This document shows, in pieces, positions 1 to 7,320 of a DNA stretch of 12,786 nt. Each line of letters opens with the position of its first letter. Position 1 is the first letter of the stretch. The notes under the pieces were generated by a model that ran no database searches, was not told where the DNA came from, and saw nothing but the letters and a program-made list of their open reading frames with translations. Both the position numbers and the translations under genes were made by a program. The DNA lies in contig CANMSW010000034.1 of NCBI GenBank assembly GCA_947500275.1, positions 1 through 12,786 of the forward strand, in the 5' to 3' direction. This DNA is from Bacteriovoracaceae bacterium. Its GTDB lineage: Bacteria; Bdellovibrionota; UBA1018.

Positions 1-83
1 ATCTTCACTTTTTGGGCTGGCTCGACGACCAAGAACGCGGCATTCGTGAAGTAAATCCACCTAACGGAGAATCGTCCGCGTGA
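1..83 (+). CDS. 3' end of an upstream gene, cut by the window edge
   Basis: Two readings are open at the left edge. The frame starting at base 3 stays open to a TGA at 81-83 and overlaps the GTG of mvaD by four bases (GTGA, 80-83), the classic sign of translational coupling; its tail reads WLDDQERGIREVNPPNGESSA. The frame starting at base 1 stays open to a TAA at 52-54 with good codon use (tail STTKNAAFVK), which would leave a 25-bp gap. I prefer the first because of the overlap but cannot decide. The product is not recognisable from so few residues. From context it may be another isoprenoid gene, which is inference only. Confidence 0.45.
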   Translation, partial: LHFLGWLDDQERGIREVNPPNGESSA

Positions 84-1168
84 ACTCGAACACGAAAGCC
101 CCTCTCATCACGGCCAAGGCGCCTTCGAATATTGCGCTCGTGAAATACATGGGGAAGTCCGCATTGGATGGGAATCTTCCGGCGAACGGGTCGCTTTCGA
201 TGACGCTGAACTCGCTTTGTACCTTGGCGCGAGTCGTGGAGTCGCAGAGCGGCATCGAGTGGAATCCATCTTTGTTTCATGGGCGGGAAAAAGTATCGGG
301 ACTCTCTGCAGTTGTACCCACCCTCTCGGAAAAGGGACGCGAACGAATCCTTCGCCACGCAGCTCGAAGTTTGGACGCAGCCCCTTCGCTTCTTTCTACC
401 TGCGGAGTTCGTGCGAAGACGGTGCGAGGGGTGCAGATCAGTGCGGCAAACACTTTTCCTGCTGCTTCCGGAATTGCTTCCAGTGCATCGAGTTTTGCGG
501 CCGTCACTTGGGCCGTTGCCGCAGCTTCGGCCGAATCCTTTTCTGAGTTCCATTTAGCGTGGCAGAAGACTCCGGCCCTTCGCCGTGCGCTCGCCGAGCT
601 CTCTCGGAAGGGATCCGGCAGTTCTTGTCGCTCCATGGAGGGCGCGTGGGTACGCTGGGAGGGTGAGAAAGCTTTCCCCGTTGAAGGAGTCACACTTCCA
701 TCGATGACTGACTTTGTTCTTCTCGCCGGTAAGGAGGAGAAAGAAGTCTCTTCCTCCGAGGCTCATCAGCGTGTCTTCAGTTCCCCGCTTTGGTCGGGCC
801 GGGTGGAGCGGGCGACCTCGCGGCTGGCGCAAGTCGAGAGCGCCCTTCAGAAAGCGGACTTGCAGAGTCTCGCGGCAGTGGTTTGGGAGGAGAGCTGGGA
901 AATGCACAGCCTCTTTCATACTTCTCAACCCCCTTTCACGTATTGGCTTCCTCGTTCGCTTGAAGTTTTGAAGGCATTCTCGAAGAGGGATGCATTCGGT
1001 GATTTGCCCCCTCCAGTCGTAACGATGGATGCCGGCCCCAATGTTCATGTTCTTGTTCCGACCAGCTCCGCCGATGCGTGGCGTGCACGGATTGAGTCGA
1101 CCTTCCCAGGACTTGAGTACCTCGAAGATCAATGTGGTTCGGGTGCCGACGGATGGACGGGGGGCTGA
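80..1168 (+). CDS. mvaD: diphosphomevalonate decarboxylase
   Basis: This GHMP-superfamily enzyme makes isopentenyl diphosphate from mevalonate 5-diphosphate by ATP-dependent decarboxylation, the last step of the classical mevalonate pathway, in the cytoplasm. The 362-residue product has the family landmarks in order: APSNIALVKYMGK (14-26), NGSLSMTL (36-43), the Ser/Ala-rich phosphate-binding loop PAASGIASSASSFAA (127-141), GSGSSCRSMEGAWVRW (168-183), and TMDAGPN carrying the likely catalytic Asp317. The start is GTG at 80, with GGAG at 66-69 ten bases upstream. The next gene begins 5 bp after the stop, so the two are an operon. Oddities are Met in place of the usual Trp of the YWGK motif and Gly in place of the Asp usual in NDSLS. 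Those changes leave some room for an altered substrate (phosphorylated-mevalonate variants exist), but the decarboxylase call is strong. Confidence 0.9.
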   Translation: MNSNTKAPLITAKAPSNIALVKYMGKSALDGNLPANGSLSMTLNSLCTLARVVESQSGIEWNPSLFHGREKVSGLSAVVPTLSEKGRERILRHAARSLDAAPSLLSTCGVRAKTVRGVQISAANTFPAASGIASSASSFAAVTWAVAAASAESFSEFHLAWQKTPALRRALAELSRKGSGSSCRSMEGAWVRWEGEKAFPVEGVTLPSMTDFVLLAGKEEKEVSSSEAHQRVFSSPLWSGRVERATSRLAQVESALQKADLQSLAAVVWEESWEMHSLFHTSQPPFTYWLPRSLEVLKAFSKRDAFGDLPPPVVTMDAGPNVHVLVPTSSADAWRARIESTFPGLEYLEDQCGSGADGWTGG

Positions 1169-1173
1169 ACTCT

Positions 1174-2052
1174 ATGTGGACAAACTTCCACGTTCGAGTT
1201 CCTGGAAAGTGGGTTCTAGCGGGCGAGCACGCGGTGCTTCGTGGGGCTACCGCCGTGGCGCTTCCTCATCCTGAGTTTTCTTTAGAACTGACCTTTCAGC
1301 CCCAAGTATGGTCGCAGCCCTGGGCGACTGAAGAGGAGTTTCTCAAAGTCGCGCCTGATTCGGCTTCGCCTCTGATCAACGAGTTCCTCGAAGGATTGAA
1401 GTCCGAGGCGGCGCAAAAAGGATCAACTTTTCCTGCACCGCGGGGATCTCTTCTTTTGGAAAGCTCCATTCCCGTAGGGGCGGGATTAGGGTCCTCGGCC
1501 GCGCTTTGTGTCGCGTTCACTCGCTGGGTGGCCGGACCGCTTGGTCTTGAAGAAGCGGACCTCTTTGAGTTCGCCCGTCGTCTTGAGGACCGCTTCCATG
1601 GACGCTCAAGTGGAATGGATGTCGCCGCAACTTCCCAGGGGCGTCCTATCGTCTTCACAATGGCAGGTGGAGCTCGGCCACTCGAAATCTCGAAATTTCC
1701 CCGATTTACCTTCCACGATACGGGCCTCCGTAGCCGAACAAGCGAATGTGTCGCGAAAGTGAATGCTTTTCGTGAAGGGCAGCCGGGTCCAGGTGAGAAG
1801 CTTGATCAGCAGATGAGCGAGGCTGCGGAGCTCGCGGCCTCGGGTTTGCTGCGTTACCCGATTCACGCTGAGGAAGGGCTCGAGAGCCTCGTTCGGGCGA
1901 TGAACTTGGCTCGTGGGTGCTTTCTGGGTTGGGACCTCGTGCCCCCGCAAATCCAAAAGCTCGAAGCGGAGCTTCTGAGGCAGGGTGCACTTGCAGTGAA
2001 GCTGACCGGGGCCGGAGCCGGGGGGTATGTGGTAGCCCTCTGGAAGGGCTGA
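1174..2052 (+). CDS. mvk: mevalonate kinase (GHMP kinase)
   Basis: The enzyme phosphorylates mevalonate with ATP, early in the mevalonate route. The 292-residue product shows PGKWVLAGEHAVLRG at the N terminus (10-24), the ATP loop PVGAGLGSSAA (100-110), HGRSSGMD (142-149, with the presumed catalytic Asp149), a DTGLRSRT stretch (182-189) matching the mevalonate-kinase signature around the substrate, and the third GHMP motif KLTGAGAGG (276-284). I chose ATG 1174, which lies 5 bp after the mvaD stop behind a G-rich stretch (1155-1164) that can act as a ribosome site. An in-frame ATG at 1132 would add 14 residues with no family similarity and overlap mvaD. Phosphomevalonate kinase is the main alternative, but the DTG...RT segment and the length favour mevalonate kinase. 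Confidence 0.83.
   Translation: MWTNFHVRVPGKWVLAGEHAVLRGATAVALPHPEFSLELTFQPQVWSQPWATEEEFLKVAPDSASPLINEFLEGLKSEAAQKGSTFPAPRGSLLLESSIPVGAGLGSSAALCVAFTRWVAGPLGLEEADLFEFARRLEDRFHGRSSGMDVAATSQGRPIVFTMAGGARPLEISKFPRFTFHDTGLRSRTSECVAKVNAFREGQPGPGEKLDQQMSEAAELAASGLLRYPIHAEEGLESLVRAMNLARGCFLGWDLVPPQIQKLEAELLRQGALAVKLTGAGAGGYVVALWKG
2034..2050 (+). other. small hairpin over the mevalonate kinase stop
   Basis: AGCCCT (2034-2039) and AGGGCT (2045-2050) form a 6-bp stem with a 5-base loop at the very end of the mevalonate kinase gene. No T-run follows, so it is not a standard intrinsic terminator. It could stabilise the mRNA end or be chance. Confidence 0.25.
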
Positions 2053-2173
2053 GTCGCTCGCCTTTCCTGCGCGGGCTGCCCTTTGATCCCCGCAAGGTGA
2101 TGGCTGCTGACTTCCGAGGGGCATGAGGCCTGTGGAAATATGACCCAGCACCGCCCGATTGGCCTTCCCAGGG

Positions 2174-2200
2174 TTGACTGCGCCCTTTGCATCCTTTAAG
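2174..2200 (+). promoter_or_regulatory. possible sigma-70 promoter for rpsU
   Basis: TTGACT (2174-2179, 5 of 6 to consensus) is followed after 15 bases by TTTAAG (2195-2200, 4 of 6). The spacing is two bases short of ideal and the -10 is weak, but this is the best candidate in the 235-bp gap, where a promoter for a ribosomal gene is expected. Transcription would begin close to 2207, inside the palindrome noted next. Confidence 0.35.
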
Positions 2201-2204
2201 GCTA

Positions 2205-2227
2205 GGTCACACCTCTTTTAAGTGACC
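2205..2227. promoter_or_regulatory. palindrome in the rpsU leader
   Basis: GGTCAC (2205-2210) and GTGACC (2222-2227) are perfect inverted arms separated by 11 bases. It sits just downstream of the candidate -10 and about 60 bases before the rpsU start, so it could be an operator or a leader stem-loop. There is no direct evidence of function. Confidence 0.3.
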
Positions 2228-2287
2228 CATTCATTCAATGAATCGGCGCGAGGTGCTCGAAATTTCGACAGGGGGGAGGTGAAAGAC

Positions 2288-2485
2288 ATGCCAGGTATTC
2301 AAATTCGTGATGGCGATTCGTTTGAGTCGTCCCTCAAAAAGTTCAAGAAACTCTGTGAAAAAGCCGGCATCCTTTCGGAAGTTCGTAAACGCGAAGCTTA
2401 CGAAAAACCCTCCGTGAAGCGGAAAAAGAAAGCTGCCGCAGCCCGTAAACGCAACGTGAAGAAAGTTCGCGGACCACGCGTTTAA
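2288..2485 (+). CDS. rpsU: 30S ribosomal protein S21
   Basis: S21 is a small basic protein of the 30S subunit that helps start translation on natural mRNAs. The 65-residue product reads MPGIQIRDGDSFESSLKKFK at its start, then KREAYEKPSVKRKKK and a very basic tail, matching S21 in order and length. The start at ATG 2288 is fixed by an excellent ribosome site, GGAGGTGA at 2275-2282, five bases upstream; the reading frame extends upstream to 2222 but has no S21 similarity there. It opens the rpsU-yqeY-dnaG-rpoD block. A large terminator-like hairpin directly downstream would let S21 be made in excess of primase and sigma factor, as in the E. coli rpsU-dnaG-rpoD operon. Confidence 0.97.
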   Translation: MPGIQIRDGDSFESSLKKFKKLCEKAGILSEVRKREAYEKPSVKRKKKAAAARKRNVKKVRGPRV

Positions 2486-2500
2486 TTTGCGGTGATTTTA

Positions 2501-2569
2501 AAAGGGTGACGTTGCTCGACTCGGCTGGAAGAAACTCCTCGAGAAAAGTTCGTCACCCTTTCTTTTTTT
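2501..2569 (+). terminator. long-loop intrinsic terminator/attenuator after rpsU
   Basis: AAAGGGTGACG (2501-2511) pairs perfectly over 11 bp with CGTCACCCTTT (2551-2561), followed by C and seven T (2563-2569). The 39-base loop can fold further, with CTCGA (2515-2519) against TCGAG (2539-2543). It lies 15 bases after the rpsU stop and before yqeY, and would give partial termination inside the macromolecular-synthesis operon. The large loop is unusual for a simple terminator. Confidence 0.75.
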
Positions 2570-2598
2570 GAGGACGGCATTCGGGGGGCCTCAAAAAA
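2564..2598 (+). other. readthrough hairpin using the terminator T-run
   Basis: TTTTTTGAGG (2564-2573) is the exact reverse complement of CCTCAAAAAA (2589-2598), with a 15-base loop. Its left arm is the T-run of the preceding terminator. It can form only in transcripts that read through, ahead of the yqeY ribosome site at 2637. Function is not known. Confidence 0.4.
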
Positions 2599-2648
2599 TT
2601 CGATCCCCCTTTAATTCTCTAGAACTACTACTCCTGAGGAGACTCACC

Positions 2649-3098
2649 TTGGCCACTTTGAAAGAGCGTCTTTCTGAAACCCTGAAAACAGCGATGAAGT
2701 CGGGCGACAAAGACAGGGTGGGATTTGCGCGTAATCTTCATGCCGCCATCCGGAAGAAAGAAATCGACGATCGCATCGATCTCGATGATGCCGGAGTTCA
2801 AAAAATTGTTCAGTCCTTAGTGAAGCAGCGCCAAGACTCCATTGAGCAGTTCAAGTCCGGCGGCCGCGAAGATTTAGTGGCGAAGGAGACTGCCGAAATG
2901 AAGTTTCTCCAGACCTTTTTGCCCGAGCAAATGGGTGAGGCCGAAATTCGCTCACTCGTCGACTGGGCAGTTTCTGAGTCGAAGGCGGCATCAGCGAAAG
3001 ACATGGGCAATGTCATGAAGCTCTTGATGCCCAAGGTCCAAGGTAAAGCTGACGGCAAGCTCGTGAATCAAATTGTAAAAGAAAAGCTGGGCAGCTGA
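2649..3098 (+). CDS. yqeY: GatB/YqeY domain protein
   Basis: YqeY-family proteins resemble the C-terminal tRNA-binding tail of GatB (the tRNA-dependent amidotransferase subunit); the free-standing protein's exact role is not established. The 149-residue product has the family layout: a helical start (ATLKERLSETLKTAMKS), then KDRVGFARNLHAAIRKKEID, a long middle helix with QRQDSIEQFKSGGREDLVAKE, the motif FLQTFLPEQM, and an end with KDMGNVMKLLMPKVQGKADG. I chose TTG 2649 because AGGAG (2637-2641) lies seven bases upstream and the length matches known members. The frame extends upstream to 2568, but that part overlaps the terminator region and looks non-coding. Placement between rpsU and dnaG is common in bacteria. 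It lies 33 bp before dnaG, probably in one transcript. Confidence 0.93.
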   Translation: MATLKERLSETLKTAMKSGDKDRVGFARNLHAAIRKKEIDDRIDLDDAGVQKIVQSLVKQRQDSIEQFKSGGREDLVAKETAEMKFLQTFLPEQMGEAEIRSLVDWAVSESKAASAKDMGNVMKLLMPKVQGKADGKLVNQIVKEKLGS

Positions 3099-3131
3099 TC
3101 GAATTCTTGATCGAGGGGAAGTAGTATCCAC

Positions 3132-5285
3132 ATGCAGAAGGGGAAGAACTTCAAGTTATCAGAAGATTTCCTCAATCAGCTGAAAGCATCGGTTAATTTG
3201 ATCGATGTTGTCAGTGAGGTCGTGGTGCTCCGTAAGTCAGGCTCGAACCACATGGGCCTGTGTCCCTTTCATTCGGAGCGCTCCCCATCCTTCACGGTTA
3301 GCGAAACAAAACAGTTCTACCATTGCTATGGGTGCAAAGCAGGCGGCGACGTCATCAAGTTTGTGCGAGAGCTGCATGGGCTTGGTTTTGTCGAAGCGAT
3401 CGAGGAGCTCTCAGAACGCGCAGGAGTCAAGCTTCCGCAGAACTTCGCGGGAGCCGATGAAAACGAAGACCCGGAGTTGGCTAAGCGCCGCCAGGCTGCC
3501 CGTGAGCGCCTGACGCTCGGTTGGAAGCTAAATCGCTTCGCTCTTCAGTTTTTTCAAAATGAGCTCCAAAAGCGCGAGCAGGCTAACGTCCAAAAGTATT
3601 TCAAATCTCGAGGGGTTCATGGCGATATCGCCCGTGAATTTTACGTCGGTGCCGCACCCGCGCGGTGGGATGCTCTTGCTCGCCGCTTGGTCGATGGAAA
3701 AGCGCCCATCGGATTAGCAGTCGACCTCGGTCTCATTCGGGCTTCAAAAAAAGAAGTACGGACTCCTGAAGGAGCGGTCGGTTATTTCGATCTCTTTCGA
3801 AACCGCGCGATGTTCCCCATTGTTGATCAGCGTGGAAAGGTAGTCGGATTCGGTGGGCGCTTGATGCCCGGCGCGCCGGATGCCAACGCCGGTGAAGTTC
3901 AGTCTCCGAAGTATATCAATTCGGCTGCTTCGTTCATCTATCAGAAAGAAAAAGTCGTCTTTGGTCTTTTTCAGGCTGCGAAGCATATCCGTGAGCGCGC
4001 AGAAGTGATTCTCGTTGAAGGTTACTTTGACGTGTTGGCTCTGCATGCAGCTGGATTTCCCAACGCAGTAGCCACGTGCGGTACCGCACTGACTCTTGAG
4101 CATTTAAAGCAGTTTCAGCGACTAGCGCCCAAAGTGACGGTGCTTTTCGATAACGACCGGGGCGGGGTTCAAGGAACCGAGCTTGCGATGGAGCTAGGAC
4201 TCGATCAAGGACTGGTGCTTCACGGGGCGACACTTCCCCCGAAGCTTGATCCGGATGAGTTTCTCTTTGATCCCGAAAATGGGGCGCTTCTCCCTGAAGG
4301 AGTCGAGCGTTTGAAAGGGATTTTGGCCGCGTCGCGCCCGCTCATCGACTCGCGATTCGAAGAACAGTTCGCTCTTTCGCGAACGGGCGGGCCTGAAGCG
4401 GTTTCGAAAGCGGTGAAGAAAGTAGGGGCCTGGATGGCTCGCTTCAAGGACCCTGTGGGACGAGCGATTCGGATCCAGCAGGCGGCTCGCGAGCTGAATG
4501 TCGGTGAAGGTTTAATATATCAGGCCGCAGGGCTACCGCCGCCTGCCGGGGTGGGAGTGGTCGCTTCGACCGCTCCGGCCCGCCCTCACCAGGAGCCCCC
4601 GTCTTGGGGCTATCGCGGTGGGAATGCGCAGGAGCAGGCGCCAGCGAGTTTTCGAGAAAGTTTTGGTCTCCCTCCCAAAGCACCTGAATGGGGTAGGGAG
4701 GATTGGAAGGGCCGGAAGTCGGGCTTCCAAAAGGGAAAAGAGTTTCAACGGGGAGACCGCCAGCCCCGGAATCCTGAGCCAGCCCTCCCTCGGCGGCCCA
4801 AAAGGGGGTCCGAACTCTCCCCGCGTGAGAAGATTCTGCTCGGCGCACTGGCTCGCGGGGGCGAATTTAGCTCAGTTCTCGCTGAGATTCGGGGTCTTCT
4901 TGGCCCTGGAGTGTCTATGATTGAGCTATTTGACTACGAACCAGCCAGGTCGTTTGTGGCTCAGATCTTTGGGGAAGCGGGAGCTTTGCAGCGGTTTCGA
5001 GAGGCACCGGAACTTTTTTTGGGGAACTCCCAAGACGGCCAAGTCCGCACAACCCTTATGGAAGCTCTCCTTTCCCAGCATGCGGCCCCGGAGTTAATTG
5101 AGGTCCGGGAAGCAGGAAGGCAGTCAGCGCGGCTTGCTTTGGAACGGATTTCGCAGCGGATCATGAAAGCGCTCAGCCTGGCAGAAGCCAGTAAGGACGC
5201 AGAGTTAGAGGCAAAACTGAAAAAGGATTACCTTGACTGTCAACGCAGGATTAAGGAGTTTAGCACCTTCTATGACGAGGCCTAA
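3132..5285 (+). CDS. dnaG: DNA primase
   Basis: The enzyme makes RNA primers at the replication fork and works with the replicative helicase DnaB. The 717-residue product opens with the CHC2 zinc-binding domain (ligands Cys44, His47, Cys65 and Cys68 in CPFH and HCYGC). The RNA-polymerase core follows with the Toprim fold: VEGYFDV with Glu296, GTALT, and FDND with Asp340 and Asp342, then LDPDE. Residues about 466-560 form a Pro/Gly/Arg/Lys-rich linker without clear fold, and the last 155 residues fit the helicase-binding domain. It is longer than E. coli primase (581), mainly because of this linker. The usual FDGD of Toprim is FDND here. ATG 3132 has AGGGGA at 3114-3119, and rpoD starts within its 3' end. 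Confidence 0.97.
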   Translation: MQKGKNFKLSEDFLNQLKASVNLIDVVSEVVVLRKSGSNHMGLCPFHSERSPSFTVSETKQFYHCYGCKAGGDVIKFVRELHGLGFVEAIEELSERAGVKLPQNFAGADENEDPELAKRRQAARERLTLGWKLNRFALQFFQNELQKREQANVQKYFKSRGVHGDIAREFYVGAAPARWDALARRLVDGKAPIGLAVDLGLIRASKKEVRTPEGAVGYFDLFRNRAMFPIVDQRGKVVGFGGRLMPGAPDANAGEVQSPKYINSAASFIYQKEKVVFGLFQAAKHIRERAEVILVEGYFDVLALHAAGFPNAVATCGTALTLEHLKQFQRLAPKVTVLFDNDRGGVQGTELAMELGLDQGLVLHGATLPPKLDPDEFLFDPENGALLPEGVERLKGILAASRPLIDSRFEEQFALSRTGGPEAVSKAVKKVGAWMARFKDPVGRAIRIQQAARELNVGEGLIYQAAGLPPPAGVGVVASTAPARPHQEPPSWGYRGGNAQEQAPASFRESFGLPPKAPEWGREDWKGRKSGFQKGKEFQRGDRQPRNPEPALPRRPKRGSELSPREKILLGALARGGEFSSVLAEIRGLLGPGVSMIELFDYEPARSFVAQIFGEAGALQRFREAPELFLGNSQDGQVRTTLMEALLSQHAAPELIEVREAGRQSARLALERISQRIMKALSLAEASKDAELEAKLKKDYLDCQRRIKEFSTFYDEA

Positions 5286-7149
5286 AGATTCAGGTGTAAC
5301 GACCTCGCCCGATACGGGTGCGGCTGGCGTGATTGCTTCTAATTCCGTTCTGGCGAACGGCGCGGCTCCCGTGCATCTTCGCCAACAGGATACTAAGAAG
5401 CTCATTGATATGGGGTCGCAACGTGGTTTCCTCACGTTTGAGGAAGTTCATGAACTTCTGCCTCCCGATATCATTACTCCTCAGCAAGTTGATGCTGTGA
5501 TGTTCCTGCTCGCCGAGAACGAGATTGAAGTTCTCGAGACGACGAAGCGTCCGAAAGACGGGGAAGACGAGGATGATGAATCCGAAGAGTCGCCGTTGGT
5601 CGGTCCTGCTGCATCATCTGATGATGAAGAGAAGCCGGTTGCCGAATTCGCTCGCGGCGCAGACCCTGTAAAACTTTATCTTAAAAAAATGGGCAGTGTT
5701 TCGCTTCTCACCCGCGAAGGTGAAGTCGAAATCGCGAAGCGCATCGAAGAAGGCGAAATCGAAATCCTTCGAGCGCTTTTGGCCTCCAAGCTTGGAACGA
5801 TCGCCATCGTCGAACTCGGTGAGCGCCTCGAAACAGGCCGAACCAAGATTAAAGACGTCATCCGCGGCGTTGACGATGAAGTTTCTCAAGATGACGAAAA
5901 GGTCTTCTTGGAGCGCATCGTGGCAGCAATTTCCAAAGTCAGTGCCCTCGTCAGCTACCAAGATAAGAACGAAGGCAGATTGATTGGGCCGGAGTCTAAA
6001 AAGACTCCTGCTGCCGAAAAAGAAAAAATTCGCTCTGAAATCAAAAAGCGGAATGAAGCGGTTGAAGAGGCGTTTCAAAATATCGCTTTCAATCGGAAGA
6101 CCATCAACCAGTTGTCTTTGAAGATCAAAGCTTACTGGGATCGTGGATCTGATCTTCAGATCGAGCGAAAAAAGATCATCGACTTCCTGCTGATTAAAAC
6201 GGACGCCGAGCTTGAGGCGATTCTTGAGGAGTACCGTAAAGGTACCGAGAATCACCCAAAAATGTGCCGCGAGTTTGACGTCACTCCTCAGCGTTTGGCT
6301 CAAGTCATTCAGCAATCAGAAGATATTGCTCGTCGGATCCAGAAACTCGAGGAAGAGTCGGGAATCGACTTGGGGGAGTTGAAGCGAATTGCTGAGAGCT
6401 TGAATATCGGTGAGCGCAAAGCCGACCAAGCGAAGAGCGAACTCGTGGAAGCCAACCTACGCCTCGTGGTCTCGATCGCGAAAAAATACACCAACCGTGG
6501 TCTTCAGTTCTTGGATCTGATCCAAGAGGGGAACATCGGATTGATGAAGGCAGTCGATAAGTTCGAGTATCGTCGGGGTTACAAGTTCTCGACCTACGCG
6601 ACTTGGTGGATTCGTCAGGCGATCACTCGTGCGATCGCCGACCAGGCTCGTACGATTCGTATTCCAGTTCACATGATCGAAACGATCAACAAGCTGATCC
6701 GGACCTCACGGATTCTTGTTCAACAGCTCGGTCGCGAAGCAACTCCAGAAGAGATTGCCCAGCGAATGGAGCTTCCGGTTGATAAGGTTCGTAAAGTCCT
6801 AAAAATCGCTAAAGAGCCAATCTCCCTCGAGACCCCAATCGGTGAAGAGGAAGATTCGTACTTGGGTGATTTCATCGAAGACAAGAAGATCATCAACCCA
6901 GCTGACGCTGTGATGAACATCAACTTGGCAGAGCAAACACGAAAAGTTCTTTCGACGCTGACTCCCCGGGAAGAAAAAGTTCTGCGGATGCGTTTCGGGA
7001 TCGGCGAGAAGTCTGATCACACTCTCGAAGAAGTTGGACAAGACTTCTTCGTGACGCGTGAGCGGATTCGTCAGATCGAAGCTAAAGCTCTTCGTAAGTT
7101 GCGCCATCCTTCGCGCGCGAAGTTGCTCAAAGCGTTCGTTGATAGTTGA
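5272..7149 (+). CDS. rpoD: RNA polymerase primary sigma factor, sigma-70
   Basis: This is the housekeeping sigma factor that guides RNA polymerase to most promoters. The 625-residue product has region 1.1 (about 35-92), an acidic Asp/Glu linker (about 97-120), region 1.2 beginning DPVKLYLKKMGSV (131 on), a charged non-conserved region (about 165-385), region 2 with ANLRLVVSIAKKYTNRGLQF (395 on) and FSTYATWWIRQAI (melting and -10 recognition), region 3, and region 4.2 with TRERIRQIEAKALRKLRHP (595 on), which reads the -35. I chose ATG 5272, which overlaps dnaG by 14 bp with AAGGAG at 5253-5258, though that is 13 bases away. TTG 5233 with AAGGA five bases upstream is a real alternative adding 13 residues. 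The overlap argues for coupling with dnaG. Confidence 0.97.
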   Translation: MTRPKDSGVTTSPDTGAAGVIASNSVLANGAAPVHLRQQDTKKLIDMGSQRGFLTFEEVHELLPPDIITPQQVDAVMFLLAENEIEVLETTKRPKDGEDEDDESEESPLVGPAASSDDEEKPVAEFARGADPVKLYLKKMGSVSLLTREGEVEIAKRIEEGEIEILRALLASKLGTIAIVELGERLETGRTKIKDVIRGVDDEVSQDDEKVFLERIVAAISKVSALVSYQDKNEGRLIGPESKKTPAAEKEKIRSEIKKRNEAVEEAFQNIAFNRKTINQLSLKIKAYWDRGSDLQIERKKIIDFLLIKTDAELEAILEEYRKGTENHPKMCREFDVTPQRLAQVIQQSEDIARRIQKLEEESGIDLGELKRIAESLNIGERKADQAKSELVEANLRLVVSIAKKYTNRGLQFLDLIQEGNIGLMKAVDKFEYRRGYKFSTYATWWIRQAITRAIADQARTIRIPVHMIETINKLIRTSRILVQQLGREATPEEIAQRMELPVDKVRKVLKIAKEPISLETPIGEEEDSYLGDFIEDKKIINPADAVMNINLAEQTRKVLSTLTPREEKVLRMRFGIGEKSDHTLEEVGQDFFVTRERIRQIEAKALRKLRHPSRAKLLKAFVDS

Positions 7150-7178
7150 TCCGTAAAAGACTCAGTCTTTAAAGCGTG

Positions 7179-7211
7179 AAACGCCCGGTACCGAATGGTC
7201 CCGGGCGTTTT
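7179..7211 (+). terminator. intrinsic terminator after rpoD
   Basis: AAACGCCCGG (7179-7188) pairs with CCGGGCGTTT (7201-7210). The stem continues past one mismatch to ACC/GGT closing a GAAT loop, and T's follow. It lies 30 bases after the rpoD stop and is the strongest terminator in the window. It probably ends the rpsU-rpoD transcript. A weaker palindrome, AAAGAC-TCA-GTCTTT (7156-7170), precedes it. Confidence 0.9.
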
Positions 7212-7275
7212 GCGTTTCGCAGTTCCTGTTTTGCAGTCTTCTCTAATGGATCTGAGTCGATGAAACTTTTCAGCA

Positions 7276-7300
7276 GGGGCCCGCAATGGGCGCGAGCCCC
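7276..7300 (-). terminator. GC-rich stem-loop ending the minus-strand barrel gene
   Basis: Read on the minus strand, GGGGCTCGC and GCGGGCCCC form a 9-bp stem (one G-U pair) with a 7-base loop, 21 bases past the stop of the barrel gene. The bases after it are only weakly T-rich, so termination may be inefficient or Rho-assisted. On the plus strand the stem has a C-A mismatch, so minus-strand use is favoured. Confidence 0.5.
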
Positions 7301-7320
7301 CGAATTCTTTCAGTCTTTCC

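Noticed and set aside
5..553. 182-codon minus-strand frame over mvaD
   Set aside because: It is the shadow of mvaD: the protein is rich in Arg/Ser with no domain, while the plus strand carries a clear enzyme.
2568..2648. Longer yqeY start at 2568
   Set aside because: The extra N-terminal part overlaps the terminator region, lacks family similarity, and the ribosome site AGGAG points to TTG 2649.
3096..3114. TGATCGA direct repeat between yqeY and dnaG
   Set aside because: Only 7 bases long, two copies five bases apart; expected by chance and with no link to a known site.
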